Assembly: GCF_947495285.1 (NCBI RefSeq) | Contig: NZ_CANLXZ010000023.1 | Location: 1 to 49,216, forward strand | Direction: 5' to 3' | Source of the DNA: an uncultured Nonlabens sp. | Lineage (GTDB): Bacteria; Bacteroidota; Bacteroidia; Flavobacteriales; Flavobacteriaceae | Length of the DNA stretch: 49,216 bases | Part shown: piece after piece, positions 24,433-32,654 of the stretch | How positions within the stretch are numbered: the first letter of the stretch is position 1 | How the letters are laid out: the number at the start of each line of letters is the position of its first letter | The notes under the pieces: generated by a model | Seen by the model: the letters and a program-made list of their open reading frames with translations, nothing else | Told to the model about the DNA's origin: nothing | Database searches by the model: none | Made by a program: the position numbers and the translations under genes

Positions 24433-25278
24433 TTACCATTTCGAATCTGGATACGTTCTCTGCATATACTGCATATCTGCTAGAATGTAACCCATGTGTT
24501 CACTGTGTAAGCCTTCTTTTCCGCCTTTTTGGAAATATTCTACTTCTGGAATATCAAGTGTTGCTACAGAAAGTAAGTCACCTACTTTTTCATAGTAGTA
24601 TTCTTTTAATTGCAACATATCTGGCGCTACACCAGCAGCAATCATGGCATCATCTGCTTGTGTCGTATGAAACAACTCATCTGTATAAATCCATAGATCA
24701 TTTACAGCTTGTTGTACACGTGTTTTACTTTCCTCAGTTCCATCACCTAAACGTTTTAACCAGTCTCCAGAAAAACGCTCGTGATAGCTTGCCTCTTTGA
24801 TTCCTTTAAAGGCCAGTGCTCTTAAGGTCTCGTCTGCACTTTGCTGTAAAGCTCCTAAGAACATTTTGTTATATACATCAAAGAAGAACTGACGTACAAT
24901 CACGTAACCAAAATCTGTATTAGGCTGTTCTACCAGTAATACATTCTTATACTCACGTTCTTTTCTTAAAAATGCAATATCATCTTCAGTAGTTTTATCG
25001 CCTTTCAATTGTGCGATATACTGATAAAAACTACGCACTTGGCCTAACATATCTAATGAGATGTTAGTAAGCGCGATATCTGGCTCTAGATTAGGTCCGT
25101 GACCACAAAGCTCTCCTAGACGCTGACCTAGAATCAAATAATTATCTGCCACACCAAGTAGGTAATCGATTAGGTGTTTCTTATTTTCTGTTGATTCAAG
25201 GAATTGTGGGTTTAACTCCTTAATAGGCACTGCAGAATTTGAAATCACTTTTGTTTTTGAATTTGAAATGGTTTCCAT
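24433..25278 (-). CDS. paaC: PaaC, structural subunit of phenylacetyl-CoA epoxidase
   Basis: This 281-residue ferritin-like helical protein is a paralogue of PaaA without the full di-iron site. It holds PaaA in a stable, active heterodimer. Recognisable blocks are DYLLGVADNYLILGQRLGELCGHGPNLEPDIALTNISLD cut at the GHGP turn, FDVYNKMFLGALQQS, ASYHERFSGDWLKRLGDGTEESK and the C-terminal GKEGLHSEHMGYILADMQYMQRTYPDSKW. Length is standard, with about 25 extra N-terminal residues. It is flanked on both sides by four-helix-bundle cassettes. Confidence 0.92.
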   Translation of the reverse strand: METISNSKTKVISNSAVPIKELNPQFLESTENKKHLIDYLLGVADNYLILGQRLGELCGHGPNLEPDIALTNISLDMLGQVRSFYQYIAQLKGDKTTEDDIAFLRKEREYKNVLLVEQPNTDFGYVIVRQFFFDVYNKMFLGALQQSADETLRALAFKGIKEASYHERFSGDWLKRLGDGTEESKTRVQQAVNDLWIYTDELFHTTQADDAMIAAGVAPDMLQLKEYYYEKVGDLLSVATLDIPEVEYFQKGGKEGLHSEHMGYILADMQYMQRTYPDSKW

Positions 25279-25312
25279 AATGGATATTGTGGTATTAAAT
25301 TTAAATCTAAAC

Positions 25313-25329
25313 TGAAATTTAAATTTAAA
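25313..25329. repeat. Left arm of the 25.3 kb cassette
   Basis: TGAAATTTAAATTTAAA is a perfect 17-nt reverse complement of 25684-25700. It lies directly next to the four-helix-bundle stop. Confidence 0.85.
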
Positions 25330-25334
25330 AGGGT

Positions 25335-25679
25335 TTATCGTTTATTTATAATAGCAACTAGAATTCTAACAATCTGTTCATCTTCATCTTGAAGTTTTTT
25401 CAAATGCTTAACATCTCCCAAACCAGCTTTTAGTTGAATTCTCAAATTATTGTTGCACTCTTTTATTTCTTTAAGAGCAATTCTTAATTTATTGATTTTA
25501 TCCTTTTCAGTACCAGCTCCAGCAAACTCACTAAAATTTAGAGATACAGAACCTGAGGATCTTATCAATTGTTCAGCATAATATTTAGAAGCATAGGTCT
25601 TTGCTGGTTTATCAAAAACTAAAACCACATCAGCAGCAAAACTGATTAATCTTTCTTCTAAATCATAAGCCTTACTCAT
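25335..25679 (-). CDS. Four-helix-bundle protein, intact copy
   Basis: This 114-residue helical protein is the only complete member of the second subtype here: YDLEERLISFAADVVLVFDKP, YYAEQLIRSSGSVSLNFSEFAGAGTE, LRIALKEIKECNNNLRIQLKA and DEDEQIVRILVAIINKR. It serves as reference for the frameshifted copies at 22131 and 24039. It lies between paaB and paaC, whose products form one complex, and is enclosed by perfect 17-nt inverted repeats a few bases outside its start and stop. That tight fit suggests the repeats and gene form one unit. Confidence 0.87.
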   Translation of the reverse strand: MSKAYDLEERLISFAADVVLVFDKPAKTYASKYYAEQLIRSSGSVSLNFSEFAGAGTEKDKINKLRIALKEIKECNNNLRIQLKAGLGDVKHLKKLQDEDEQIVRILVAIINKR

Positions 25680-25683
25680 TGTC

Positions 25684-25700
25684 TTTAAATTTAAATTTCA
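25684..25700. repeat. Right arm of the 25.3 kb cassette
   Basis: TTTAAATTTAAATTTCA is the perfect complement of 25313-25329 and starts 5 nt outside the gene start. Confidence 0.85.
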
Positions 25701-25749
25701 ACTTAAGTTTGGATTTAAGAATTAAAACACATGTAAAAAGCTGCGCTTT

Positions 25750-26034
25750 TTACATGTGTTTTAATTCTTCAGGCAACTCATAAAAAGTAGGGTGTCTGTA
25801 AACTTTATCTGTTGCAGGTTTAAATAGCTCGTCACTTGCCTCTGGACTACTTGCTGTGATATTTTTAGATTCTACGACCCATATGCTCACACCTTCATTT
25901 CTACGTGTGTAGACGTCGCGAGCGTTATTCATTGCCATTTCAGCATCTTCGGCATGTAGGCTACCGCAGTGTCTGTGTTCTAGTCCGTTTTTAGATCTTA
26001 TAAAAACTTCCCAAAGTGGAGTTTCTTGACTCAT
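25750..26034 (-). CDS. paaB: PaaB, subunit of phenylacetyl-CoA epoxidase
   Basis: This 94-residue protein shows the PaaB signature PLWEVFIRSKNGLEHRHCGSLHAEDAEMAMNNARDVYTRR (first half) with EGVSIWVVES. In the known complex PaaB bridges PaaAC heterodimers and the reductase. It lies 81 bp after paaA, a gap that contains an inverted repeat. Full length. Confidence 0.93.
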   Translation of the reverse strand: MSQETPLWEVFIRSKNGLEHRHCGSLHAEDAEMAMNNARDVYTRRNEGVSIWVVESKNITASSPEASDELFKPATDKVYRHPTFYELPEELKHM

Positions 26035-26054
26035 ATATTTTATTTTTAGTTCGC

Positions 26055-26098
26055 GCGCATTGTATGCGCTACACTCAAAATAGGCGCATGCAATACGC
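26055..26098. repeat. Inverted hairpin pair between paaA and paaB
   Basis: GCGCATTGTATGCGC (26055-26069) pairs with itself. It also matches the reverse complement of 26084-26098 at 13 of 15 positions. The GCATGC core recalls the arrays before paaA. Confidence 0.7.
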
Positions 26099-26115
26099 CC
26101 TTGCTAGCGAGCAGG

Positions 26116-27078
26116 TTATACCGCTTGTGCAGTTTGTTGTTTTATATCTTTTTGTTTTGTTGCATAAGCAGCAGCTGCTTCACGTACCCAGGCGCCATTG
26201 TTCCAGGCGTTGCGTCTATCATCTAGACGTTTTTTATTCATCGGCCCGTGACCTTTTACTACTTGCCAGAATTCGTCCCAATCGATTGCGCCAAAATCAT
26301 AACTTCCCTTTTCATCATTCCATTTCAAGTCTGGATCTGGAATAGTAAGCCCTAAAAGTTCTGCCTGTGGTACTGTTTGATCTATAAATTGCTGGCGCAA
26401 CTCATCATTTGTTTTGCGCTTTAACTTCCATTTCATAGACTGCTCTGTATGCGTACTTGCGGCGTCTGTAGGACCTAACATCATTAATGACGGCCACCAC
26501 CAGCGATTCAATGCATCTTGTGCCATTTCTTTTTGCTCTACGCTACCATTACATAGCGATAACATGATTTCGTATCCTTGACGCTGGTGAAAACTTTCTT
26601 CCTTACATACACGTACCATAGCACGAGCATATGGTCCAAAAGATGTACTACACAACGGTACTTGATTAATAATCGCAGCTCCATCCACTAGCCAGCCTAT
26701 CGCTCCCATGTCTGCCCAAGTCATCGTAGGGTAGTTGAAAATCGAAGAATATTTTGCTTTACCAGAATGTAAATCTTCATAAAGCTGCTCACGAGTGATA
26801 CCTAAAGTTTCACAAGCGCTGTATAGGTATAGTCCATGTCCAGCCTCATCTTGCACCTTTGCCAGTAGCGCTACTTTGCGTCTCAATGACGGCGCACGAG
26901 TAATCCAGTTACCTTCTGGCAACATCCCTACTATTTCAGAATGTGCATGTTGGGATATTTGTCTGATGTGCGTCTTGCGATACTTCTCAGGCATCCAGTC
27001 CTTAGGCTCAATCTTTTCATCTCTCGCAATTTTAGCATCAAATTGCGCTTCTAATTTTTTGATTTCTGCTTCACTCAT
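26116..27078 (-). CDS. paaA: PaaA, catalytic di-iron subunit of phenylacetyl-CoA epoxidase
   Basis: This 320-residue ferritin-like oxygenase subunit epoxidises the ring of phenylacetyl-CoA. The di-iron ligand motifs ExxH are visible in [16 protein letters not shown] and [45 protein letters not shown], split at HAHSE, is a strong family block. I start at the ATG at 27078 ([17 protein letters not shown]). The frame stays open to 27492, but those 138 extra residues are only the translated tandem repeats upstream. The C-terminal [13 protein letters not shown] is typical. Confidence 0.93.
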   Translation of the reverse strand: MSEAEIKKLEAQFDAKIARDEKIEPKDWMPEKYRKTHIRQISQHAHSEIVGMLPEGNWITRAPSLRRKVALLAKVQDEAGHGLYLYSACETLGITREQLYEDLHSGKAKYSSIFNYPTMTWADMGAIGWLVDGAAIINQVPLCSTSFGPYARAMVRVCKEESFHQRQGYEIMLSLCNGSVEQKEMAQDALNRWWWPSLMMLGPTDAASTHTEQSMKWKLKRKTNDELRQQFIDQTVPQAELLGLTIPDPDLKWNDEKGSYDFGAIDWDEFWQVVKGHGPMNKKRLDDRRNAWNNGAWVREAAAAYATKQKDIKQQTAQAV

Positions 27079-27092
27079 GGTATTATGTTTTT

Positions 27093-27290
27093 GACGCATC
27101 GCATGCGTCTGTGATACTTCGTTGTAGACGCATCGCATGCGTCTGTGATACTTCGTTGTAGACGCATCGCATGCGCCTGTGATATTTCGTTGTAGACGCA
27201 TCGCATGCGTCTGTGATATTTCGTTGTAGACACATCGCATGCGCCTGTGATACTTCGTTGTAGACGCATCGCATGCGCCTGTGATATCCG
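27093..27290. repeat. 34-bp tandem repeat array in the paaE-paaA gap
   Basis: Units start at 27093, 27127, 27161, 27195, 27229 and 27263, with exact period 34. The core GACGCATCGCATGCGTC is an inverted repeat (GACGCA/TGCGTC), followed by TGTGATACTTCGTTGTA. Variation is limited to a few C/T and A/G changes. Confidence 0.95.
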
Positions 27291-27424
27291 CATGCGATGC
27301 GCCTGTGATATCCGCATGCGATGCGTCTGTGATATCCGCATGCGATGCGTCTGTGATATCCGCATGCGATGCGTCTGTGATGTTCGCATGCGATGCGTCT
27401 GTGATATTCGCATGCGATGCGAAC
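27290..27424. repeat. 24-bp tandem repeat array, inverted core
   Basis: Units GCATGCGATGCGTCTGTGAT plus ATCC or a variant start at 27290, 27314, 27338, 27362 and 27386, with a partial unit at 27410. The core CGCATGCGATGCGTC is the reverse complement of the core of the 34-bp array, so the two arrays face each other. Confidence 0.95.
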
Positions 27425-27460
27425 TTACTTATCTTTGTTTCTATATACTTGTTGCGGTTC

Positions 27461-27476
27461 CGCTTTCGCGAAAGCG
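27461..27476. repeat. Perfect palindrome between paaE and the arrays
   Basis: CGCTTTCGCGAAAGCG, 26 bp past the paaE stop. Confidence 0.95.
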
Positions 27477-27502
27477 ATATAACCACATACATTTTTTATA
27501 CT

Positions 27503-28579
27503 CTAGACATCGTAGTTTACAACAAGTTTTTTACTCGTGGGTACACTTACACAACTAAGGACAAATCCTTTTTCCACCTCTTCTTCAGTCAGGGCATAAT
27601 TCACTTTCATAGCTACAGATCCTTCTAGAACCTGACACTTGCATGTGCTACAAACGCCACCTTTACAAGCATATGGCAAGTCTGCTCCAGCACCTATCGC
27701 ACCATCTAGCACATTATCAAAGTCATTACCGAGCACAAATTTAAACTTACGACTGCCATCTATAATGGTTACATCTACTCCATCTACCTTTTTCTCTAAT
27801 GCTGCAGCGGCACGAGCTTTATCTGCATCGCTTAAACCACTTACAAACAATTCAAAATGAACATTTTCTTTCTTCATTCCTGCGGCGACTAATTGATCTC
27901 TTATTAAGAAAATCATCTCTTCTGGACCACAGATAAAAGCATGGTCTGTATGCGGTGCGTTAATTAACGTCTTAGTAAGCGTTTGTAGTTTTTCTTTATC
28001 AAAACGACCATTAAACAATGGAATATCTCTGTGCTCACGACTTAAGAAATAAAAGACTTCAAAACGACTTAAATACTTGTTTTTAAGTGCTTCTATCTCT
28101 TCCTTAAATATAATTGATTTTACGGTTCTATTAAGGTAGAATAACTTGAATTTTGCATTAGGCTCGCTAGCAAGATGTGTTTTAATGATACTCAACATAG
28201 GAGTAATTCCACTACCTGCGGCAAATGCTATATAGTTTTTAACATCATTTTCTTCTGATACTTCGATTCCAAAATCACCACTAGGTGCTGAGACCTGCAA
28301 CACATCACCAGTCTTTAAATCACGATTTACATAGGTAGAAAATTTACCTTCAAAGATTTCTTTAACCGCAACTTTCCACTCATTATCTAGCGGGCTGCTA
28401 CATAGAGAATAACTGCGTCGCACATCTTCACCATTTATCATAGCACGCAAGGTCAGAAACTGTCCTGGACGATAGTTAAATTCTTCTTTAAGTTCTTGTG
28501 GAACGTCAAAGGCGATTACCGTAGTATCGTCTGTCTCTTTATAGACTTGGGATAATGTTATTTTATAAAAATTGCTCAC
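27503..28579 (-). CDS. paaE: PaaE, reductase subunit of phenylacetyl-CoA epoxidase
   Basis: This 358-residue reductase passes electrons from NAD(P)H through FAD and a 2Fe-2S centre to PaaA. The FAD site is RPGQFLTLRA with RRSYSLCSSP, the nucleotide site AAGSGITPMLSII, and the plant-type ferredoxin domain CKGGVCSTC plus a late Cys (LSCVSVP) supplies four ligands at about 305, 310, 313 and 343. I chose the GTG at 28579 (SNFYKITLSQVYKET follows). The longer frame to 28615 would start inside the operator. It is the first gene of the main paa run. Confidence 0.9.
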   Translation of the reverse strand: MSNFYKITLSQVYKETDDTTVIAFDVPQELKEEFNYRPGQFLTLRAMINGEDVRRSYSLCSSPLDNEWKVAVKEIFEGKFSTYVNRDLKTGDVLQVSAPSGDFGIEVSEENDVKNYIAFAAGSGITPMLSIIKTHLASEPNAKFKLFYLNRTVKSIIFKEEIEALKNKYLSRFEVFYFLSREHRDIPLFNGRFDKEKLQTLTKTLINAPHTDHAFICGPEEMIFLIRDQLVAAGMKKENVHFELFVSGLSDADKARAAAALEKKVDGVDVTIIDGSRKFKFVLGNDFDNVLDGAIGAGADLPYACKGGVCSTCKCQVLEGSVAMKVNYALTEEEVEKGFVLSCVSVPTSKKLVVNYDV

Positions 28580-28603
28580 AGAAAGTAGGTCGTTATGTTT
28601 ACA

Positions 28604-28635
28604 CAAAACTAACACTTGTTAGTTAGGAAAACAAA
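28604..28635 (-). promoter_or_regulatory. Bacteroidota-type promoter of paaE
   Basis: On the minus strand TTTG (28635-28632), 20 nt, then TAGTTTTG (28611-28604) fits the Bacteroidota consensus TTTG-N19-21-TAnnTTTG. The -7 box overlaps the operator, so a bound repressor would block it. The start codon is 25 nt further. Confidence 0.75.
28607..28624. promoter_or_regulatory. PaaR-like operator upstream of paaE
   Basis: AACTAACACTTGTTAGTT is a perfect 7-bp inverted repeat, equal to the sites at 10387 and 15447. It also lies 36 bp before the divergent metalloprotease start. Confidence 0.85.
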
Positions 28636-28659
28636 TGAGTATTTTATATATTTAAAAAT

Positions 28660-29679
28660 ATGAAAAAGACGTCTTTCTTAATGACTTTTATGTCCTCATT
28701 ATACATTTTATACGGGCAAAATCAAGAAGTTTTTAAAAGTACTTATGACACAATAAGCCTTACTTATCCCATCTATCATATTTATAAAAATGACACAGCT
28801 TGCATAAATTTTAGAACTGCCTTTAAAAATTTATATTACTCCAGCGATAGTTTAAGAACCGCAAAAATAAACACTGAAAAAATTGAAAATGATAACACCG
28901 TTGAGAAAAAGAGAATAGCAGAGTTGTATCAAAATGAAAAACATCAATTCCATATGCAATCATTAGACATAGCGTCAAGACCAGTTAAATATTTGCATTT
29001 TATTGAAAATGAAACAAAGAGTAAACTTCAAGAACCTTTAACGCCATTTTCACGACCAGAAGTAAAATTAGATAGTATATTGTCTTCTATGAAGTATCCT
29101 AATTTAAAAGCTCCACAATCCATACTAAACGAGGCAGAAAAGGCAATGTCTTTTTATCCAGCGCTTGCAAACACCGCAATCGAATTCAAATTCAATGACA
29201 TGGTGCGCAAGAATTTCATGCAGGCTCAACCTACTTATAAAAGTATTTTTAGAAACAGAAAAAACCGAAGTTATATTATTTTAATAAGTAAGGAGTTTAA
29301 GGTAGAAAATAAAATATTTACTATCAAAGAAATCCCTAGTGATGTACTTACAGGCTGGCTAGGTCATGAGCTAGGTCATGTTATGGATTATAGATCACGC
29401 TCTACTATAAACATGATATTCTTTGGATTAAAATATCTTTATTCTCACGCTCACATTCAAGAAGTAGAACGCGCCGCAGACGACTATGCCGTGCGTCATG
29501 GAATGGGCGAATATATTCTAAAGACGAAAGAGTTTATTTTAAATCACACCAGTCTATCTGAGAAATACAAACAACATATGCGTAAATTCTATCTTTCTCC
29601 AGAAGAGATTCTGGAATTGATTAATCGCTACGGAGAAACTGGAGAAAAACCTAGTCAAGATGAACTAGCACCTAATTAG
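28660..29679 (+). CDS. Secreted zinc metalloprotease, HExxH type
   Basis: This 339-residue protein has a signal peptide (TSFLMTFMSSLYILYG). The zinc site is GWLGHELGHVMDYRS (about residues 234-248), and the third ligand is likely the Glu of EVERAADDYAVRHG about 35 residues later, the gluzincin/M48-like arrangement. No membrane helices flank the site, so it is a soluble periplasmic or secreted form, unlike HtpX. The N-terminal 200 residues are unrecognised. It is divergent from paaE with an 80-bp shared gap. A link to phenylacetate is not indicated. Confidence 0.8.
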   Translation: MKKTSFLMTFMSSLYILYGQNQEVFKSTYDTISLTYPIYHIYKNDTACINFRTAFKNLYYSSDSLRTAKINTEKIENDNTVEKKRIAELYQNEKHQFHMQSLDIASRPVKYLHFIENETKSKLQEPLTPFSRPEVKLDSILSSMKYPNLKAPQSILNEAEKAMSFYPALANTAIEFKFNDMVRKNFMQAQPTYKSIFRNRKNRSYIILISKEFKVENKIFTIKEIPSDVLTGWLGHELGHVMDYRSRSTINMIFFGLKYLYSHAHIQEVERAADDYAVRHGMGEYILKTKEFILNHTSLSEKYKQHMRKFYLSPEEILELINRYGETGEKPSQDELAPN

Positions 29680-29796
29680 TCGTGAGTTGGCGAGTTGGTG
29701 AGTTTGTTTTTGCTCCTCAAAAAAAATGAATTTGCAACAGCTTTATTTTCTCAAGGACTCAAAGACTAAGCGACTCAAAACTCTAAGCTAGTAGAT
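29680..29796. repeat. Word-repeat region between convergent genes
   Basis: GAGTTGGCGAGTTGGTGAGTTTG (quoted as three GAGTT words) near 29684-29706 faces ACTC/AAACTC words at 29757-29783, so the region can fold on itself. No gene or clear terminator is seen. Low-complexity words of this kind also border the four-helix-bundle cassettes. Confidence 0.55.
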
Positions 29797-31317
29797 TCAA
29801 ATAGTACTCACAAACTCTTCCCAAGCTTTAAACTTGTCCTCGTTCATTACTTTTTCCATTTTTACCTGACCACCTTTTTTCTTATTATGGTCGTTCCATT
29901 TTGCAAACATTTCTGGTTGTACTTTATGAACTTGAACACCTTTTAATGCTTTAGAACGAGCTACTTTATAATTTTTATTAGCTTCTTGTAGTGAATTATC
30001 TAGAGCATCAGCAAGTTCTTTTTCTGAAGTTTCTGTTTCTGTACCTAGATACCATACATGCTGAAATTCTCCATCGATTTTCTTTGCAGAGACAGTAAAC
30101 TCTTTAATGCTGGTATTGTATTTTTCTTGCAATTCTGTAATCGCTGTTTCCATTTTAAGAACAGATAACTGGCTACCTACTACGTTTAAGAAAAACTTAG
30201 TTCTACCAGTTATTTTAATTTCGGCTTTTTTTACGTCTGTAAATTTTATTGTATCACCTATTAAGTAACGCCATGCACCAGATACTGTCGATATGATTAG
30301 CGCATAATCGACCTCTGGTTCTACCTCAGTCATGGTTAGAACTGGCGCATCATGAGATATACTACCATCTTGTTCTACATATTCTGGTTGAAAAGGAACG
30401 AATTCAAAATAAATACCACCATCAGTAATCAACTGCATAGACGTGGTTTCTGGACGTTGTTGACAGGCTATAAAACCTTCACTAGCTAGATAGGTATCTA
30501 CTATCTGTACAGGTTTTGAAAATAATTTTTCAAAACTCGAGCGATAAGGTTCAAATGCTACACCACCAGAAGTATAAACTGAGAGATTAGGCCATATTTC
30601 ATGTATAGAATCTACCTTGTGATAATCCATTACTTTTCTAAGCATCATTTCTAACCATGATGGGATACCACTTAACATTCCTATATCCCAATTTTTAGCT
30701 TCTTGGGCTATTCTTTGAACTCGCTCATCCCAATCGTCTATGGACGAAATTTCCTTTCCTGGTCTGTAAAAAGAATCTAAAAACTCAGGAATATTACTGG
30801 CAGATATTCCACTAATTTCTCCTATTGTAAACCCATTTTCTTCACTCAAATCTGTAGAGCTGCCTAATGCCAGGACTTCACTTTCAAATACATCATCTGT
30901 CAGATTAAAATTAGTTAACGCGCTTACCTGTCTGGTCCCTGCAGCTTTTATGGCCGCAATCATTTCATCTGTGACTGGAATGGTTTTAGATTTTTTACCG
31001 GTTGTACCACTAGATCTTGCAAGAAATTTAGGAGTTCCTGGCCATGTAATATCGGGCTTTCCTTCTTTCATGCGTGACCACCATTGCTCGTCCATTTTAT
31101 GATAGTCGTAAAACGGTACCGCTTCCGCGAAAGCGTGCTCCATATCATCTCCTTCTAAAACACTATTAAAATCATAATACAAGCCGAAAGAAGTGCTCTT
31201 TGCCGTTTTTAATAAATGCTCTAATACTTTGCGTTGCGCAACCACATGGTCTGAGGTAGCGGTGATAGTCTCGTGAAGATTTAATGCTGTCTTAATAATA
31301 GGACCTAAAAGTGCCAT
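29797..31317 (-). CDS. GH3-family acyl-adenylating enzyme
   Basis: This 506-residue protein resembles plant GH3 acyl-acid amido synthetases. The ATP motif SSGTTGKKSKTIPVTDEM lies near residue 100, SVYTSGGVAFEPYRSSFEKL and YLASEGFIACQ near 255-290, and YRVLIGDTIKF-like AWRYLIGDTIKFTD further on. Family members activate a carboxylic acid as acyl-AMP and may pass it to an amine or thiol. The bacterial substrates are unknown. The gene is common in Flavobacteriia regardless of paa genes. A worn palindrome (31120-31135) encodes AFAEA. It is worth noting as the only acyl-activating enzyme near a paa cluster that lacks paaK. Confidence 0.85.
   Translation of the reverse strand: MALLGPIIKTALNLHETITATSDHVVAQRKVLEHLLKTAKSTSFGLYYDFNSVLEGDDMEHAFAEAVPFYDYHKMDEQWWSRMKEGKPDITWPGTPKFLARSSGTTGKKSKTIPVTDEMIAAIKAAGTRQVSALTNFNLTDDVFESEVLALGSSTDLSEENGFTIGEISGISASNIPEFLDSFYRPGKEISSIDDWDERVQRIAQEAKNWDIGMLSGIPSWLEMMLRKVMDYHKVDSIHEIWPNLSVYTSGGVAFEPYRSSFEKLFSKPVQIVDTYLASEGFIACQQRPETTSMQLITDGGIYFEFVPFQPEYVEQDGSISHDAPVLTMTEVEPEVDYALIISTVSGAWRYLIGDTIKFTDVKKAEIKITGRTKFFLNVVGSQLSVLKMETAITELQEKYNTSIKEFTVSAKKIDGEFQHVWYLGTETETSEKELADALDNSLQEANKNYKVARSKALKGVQVHKVQPEMFAKWNDHNKKKGGQVKMEKVMNEDKFKAWEEFVSTI
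31120..31135. repeat. Palindrome copy with one mismatch in the GH3 gene
   Basis: CGCTTCCGCGAAAGCG differs by a single C for T and encodes HAFAEA. Confidence 0.85.
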
Positions 31318-31449
31318 GAAATAGTGGTTTATTCCAAAAATAGCTCTTTAAACACCTTTGCTAGGTTAAGATTCTGATAAGATTTTAAATATGAAGAAAA
31401 TTAAATTTCTAAACTAATGACTCAAGAAATGAGACTGTTTAAATAGAGC

Positions 31450-32313
31450 CTAATGGTACTTAGTAAATATTTTTGTAGCCTCATTATAACTACTTTCAAA
31501 GGACATCGCGTTCACGTTTGAATCTGCTTTTACAGCATTAAAATAACTCACCATTTTCTCTGTAGGCATATTACCTGTAAGTTCATCCTTTGCCATAGGG
31601 CAACCGCCAAAACCTTGAATCGCACCATCAAAACGACGGCAACCAGCTTTATAAGCAGCGTCTACTTTTTCATGCCACGTGGTAGGTGTGGTATGTAAGT
31701 GTGCACCAAATTCTATTTCAGGATATTTAGGAATCAAGTTAGAGAACAAATAGGTAATCGTTTCTGGATCTGAGCTACCTATGGTATCAGAAAGCGATAA
31801 AATCTTAACGCCCATCTTGTATAATTTCTCAGTCCACTCTCCTACTATTTCCACATTCCATGGATCTCCATAAGGATTACCAAATCCCATCGAGATATAA
31901 ACTACTAATTCTTTATTATGCTTTTGTGCGAGATCAATAACTTCTTGCAACAACTCCACACTTTGAGCAATAGTTTTATGGGTGTTACGCATCTGGAAAT
32001 TCTCTGAAATAGAGAACGGATAACCTAAATATTGAATTTCTGGATGCTCACATGCTGCTTTTGCACCACGTAGATTTGCAATAATAGCAAGCAGTTTAGA
32101 TTCTGTTTTAGAAAGATCTAATTTAGAAAGAACCTCTGCCGTATCTACTAGTTGTGGTATTGCCTTAGGAGAAACAAAACTACCAAAATCTATGGTATCA
32201 AAACCACATCGCAATAAAGACTGAAGGTATTGCACCTTCAAATCTGTGGGAATCATTTCTTTGATTCCTTGCATTGCATCACGTGGGCATTCTATGATTT
32301 TTACCTTTTCCAT
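31450..32313 (-). CDS. Hydroxymethylglutaryl-CoA lyase
   Basis: This 287-residue DRE-TIM metallolyase splits HMG-CoA to acetyl-CoA and acetoacetate in leucine breakdown. The N-terminal ECPRDAMQGIKEMIPTDLK carries the catalytic Arg and metal-binding Asp (PRDA in place of PRDG). LSLSDTIGSSDPE and GAHLHTTPTTWHEK (metal His pair) follow, and GFGGCPMAKDELTGNMPTE carries the catalytic Cys. It fits functionally with a branched-chain 2-oxoacid dehydrogenase in the same region. It shares orientation with GH3 but is 132 bp away. Confidence 0.88.
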   Translation of the reverse strand: MEKVKIIECPRDAMQGIKEMIPTDLKVQYLQSLLRCGFDTIDFGSFVSPKAIPQLVDTAEVLSKLDLSKTESKLLAIIANLRGAKAACEHPEIQYLGYPFSISENFQMRNTHKTIAQSVELLQEVIDLAQKHNKELVVYISMGFGNPYGDPWNVEIVGEWTEKLYKMGVKILSLSDTIGSSDPETITYLFSNLIPKYPEIEFGAHLHTTPTTWHEKVDAAYKAGCRRFDGAIQGFGGCPMAKDELTGNMPTEKMVSYFNAVKADSNVNAMSFESSYNEATKIFTKYH

Positions 32314-32654
32314 CGAGCTGCAAATATAAGCCTACGCAAAGGTTTGCGGAAATGATTTCTGGACTACTTTACGATATCAAAATCTCCACAGCTATAACTA
32401 ATAACAACTATTTATATCCACCTCATAACTCGCGCAAACCATTTTGAGGATTTTATAGAATTTATTTCAATCATAACAATCAAACATGTCAAGAAGAATA
32501 GTTAGCATGTTGATTTTAAGTTTTGAGATTTGACATGCCAGCTATTTGTGTTAGCATCTTCTAAATCTGATTGAATATTTTAAAACACTGGGAAGCATTT
32601 ACTCAACCGCTATAACAAACTTAGTGTATCGCCCAAAAGATGAGTTTACTATTA
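32314..32654. other. Intergenic stretch, nothing recognised
   Basis: 341 bp upstream of HMG-CoA lyase and downstream of LysE. I see no reading frame with family features, no hairpin with a T run and no repeat shared with the rest of the window. Confidence 0.6.

Noticed and set aside
26118..27492. 458-residue PaaA with a long N-terminal extension
   Set aside because: The extension is translated tandem repeat. PaaA relatives start at the ATG at 27078.
27075..27628. Several overlapping frames with repeating MRISQTH- or ISACDAS-like units, and a possible CRISPR array
   Set aside because: The units are contiguous tandem repeats without unique spacers, and no cas genes are near. The frames are translated repeat.
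29797..31317. GH3 enzyme as the missing phenylacetate-CoA ligase
   Set aside because: GH3 proteins are adenylating enzymes but are not PaaK, and this gene is common in Flavobacteriia without paa genes. It also lacks the operator.
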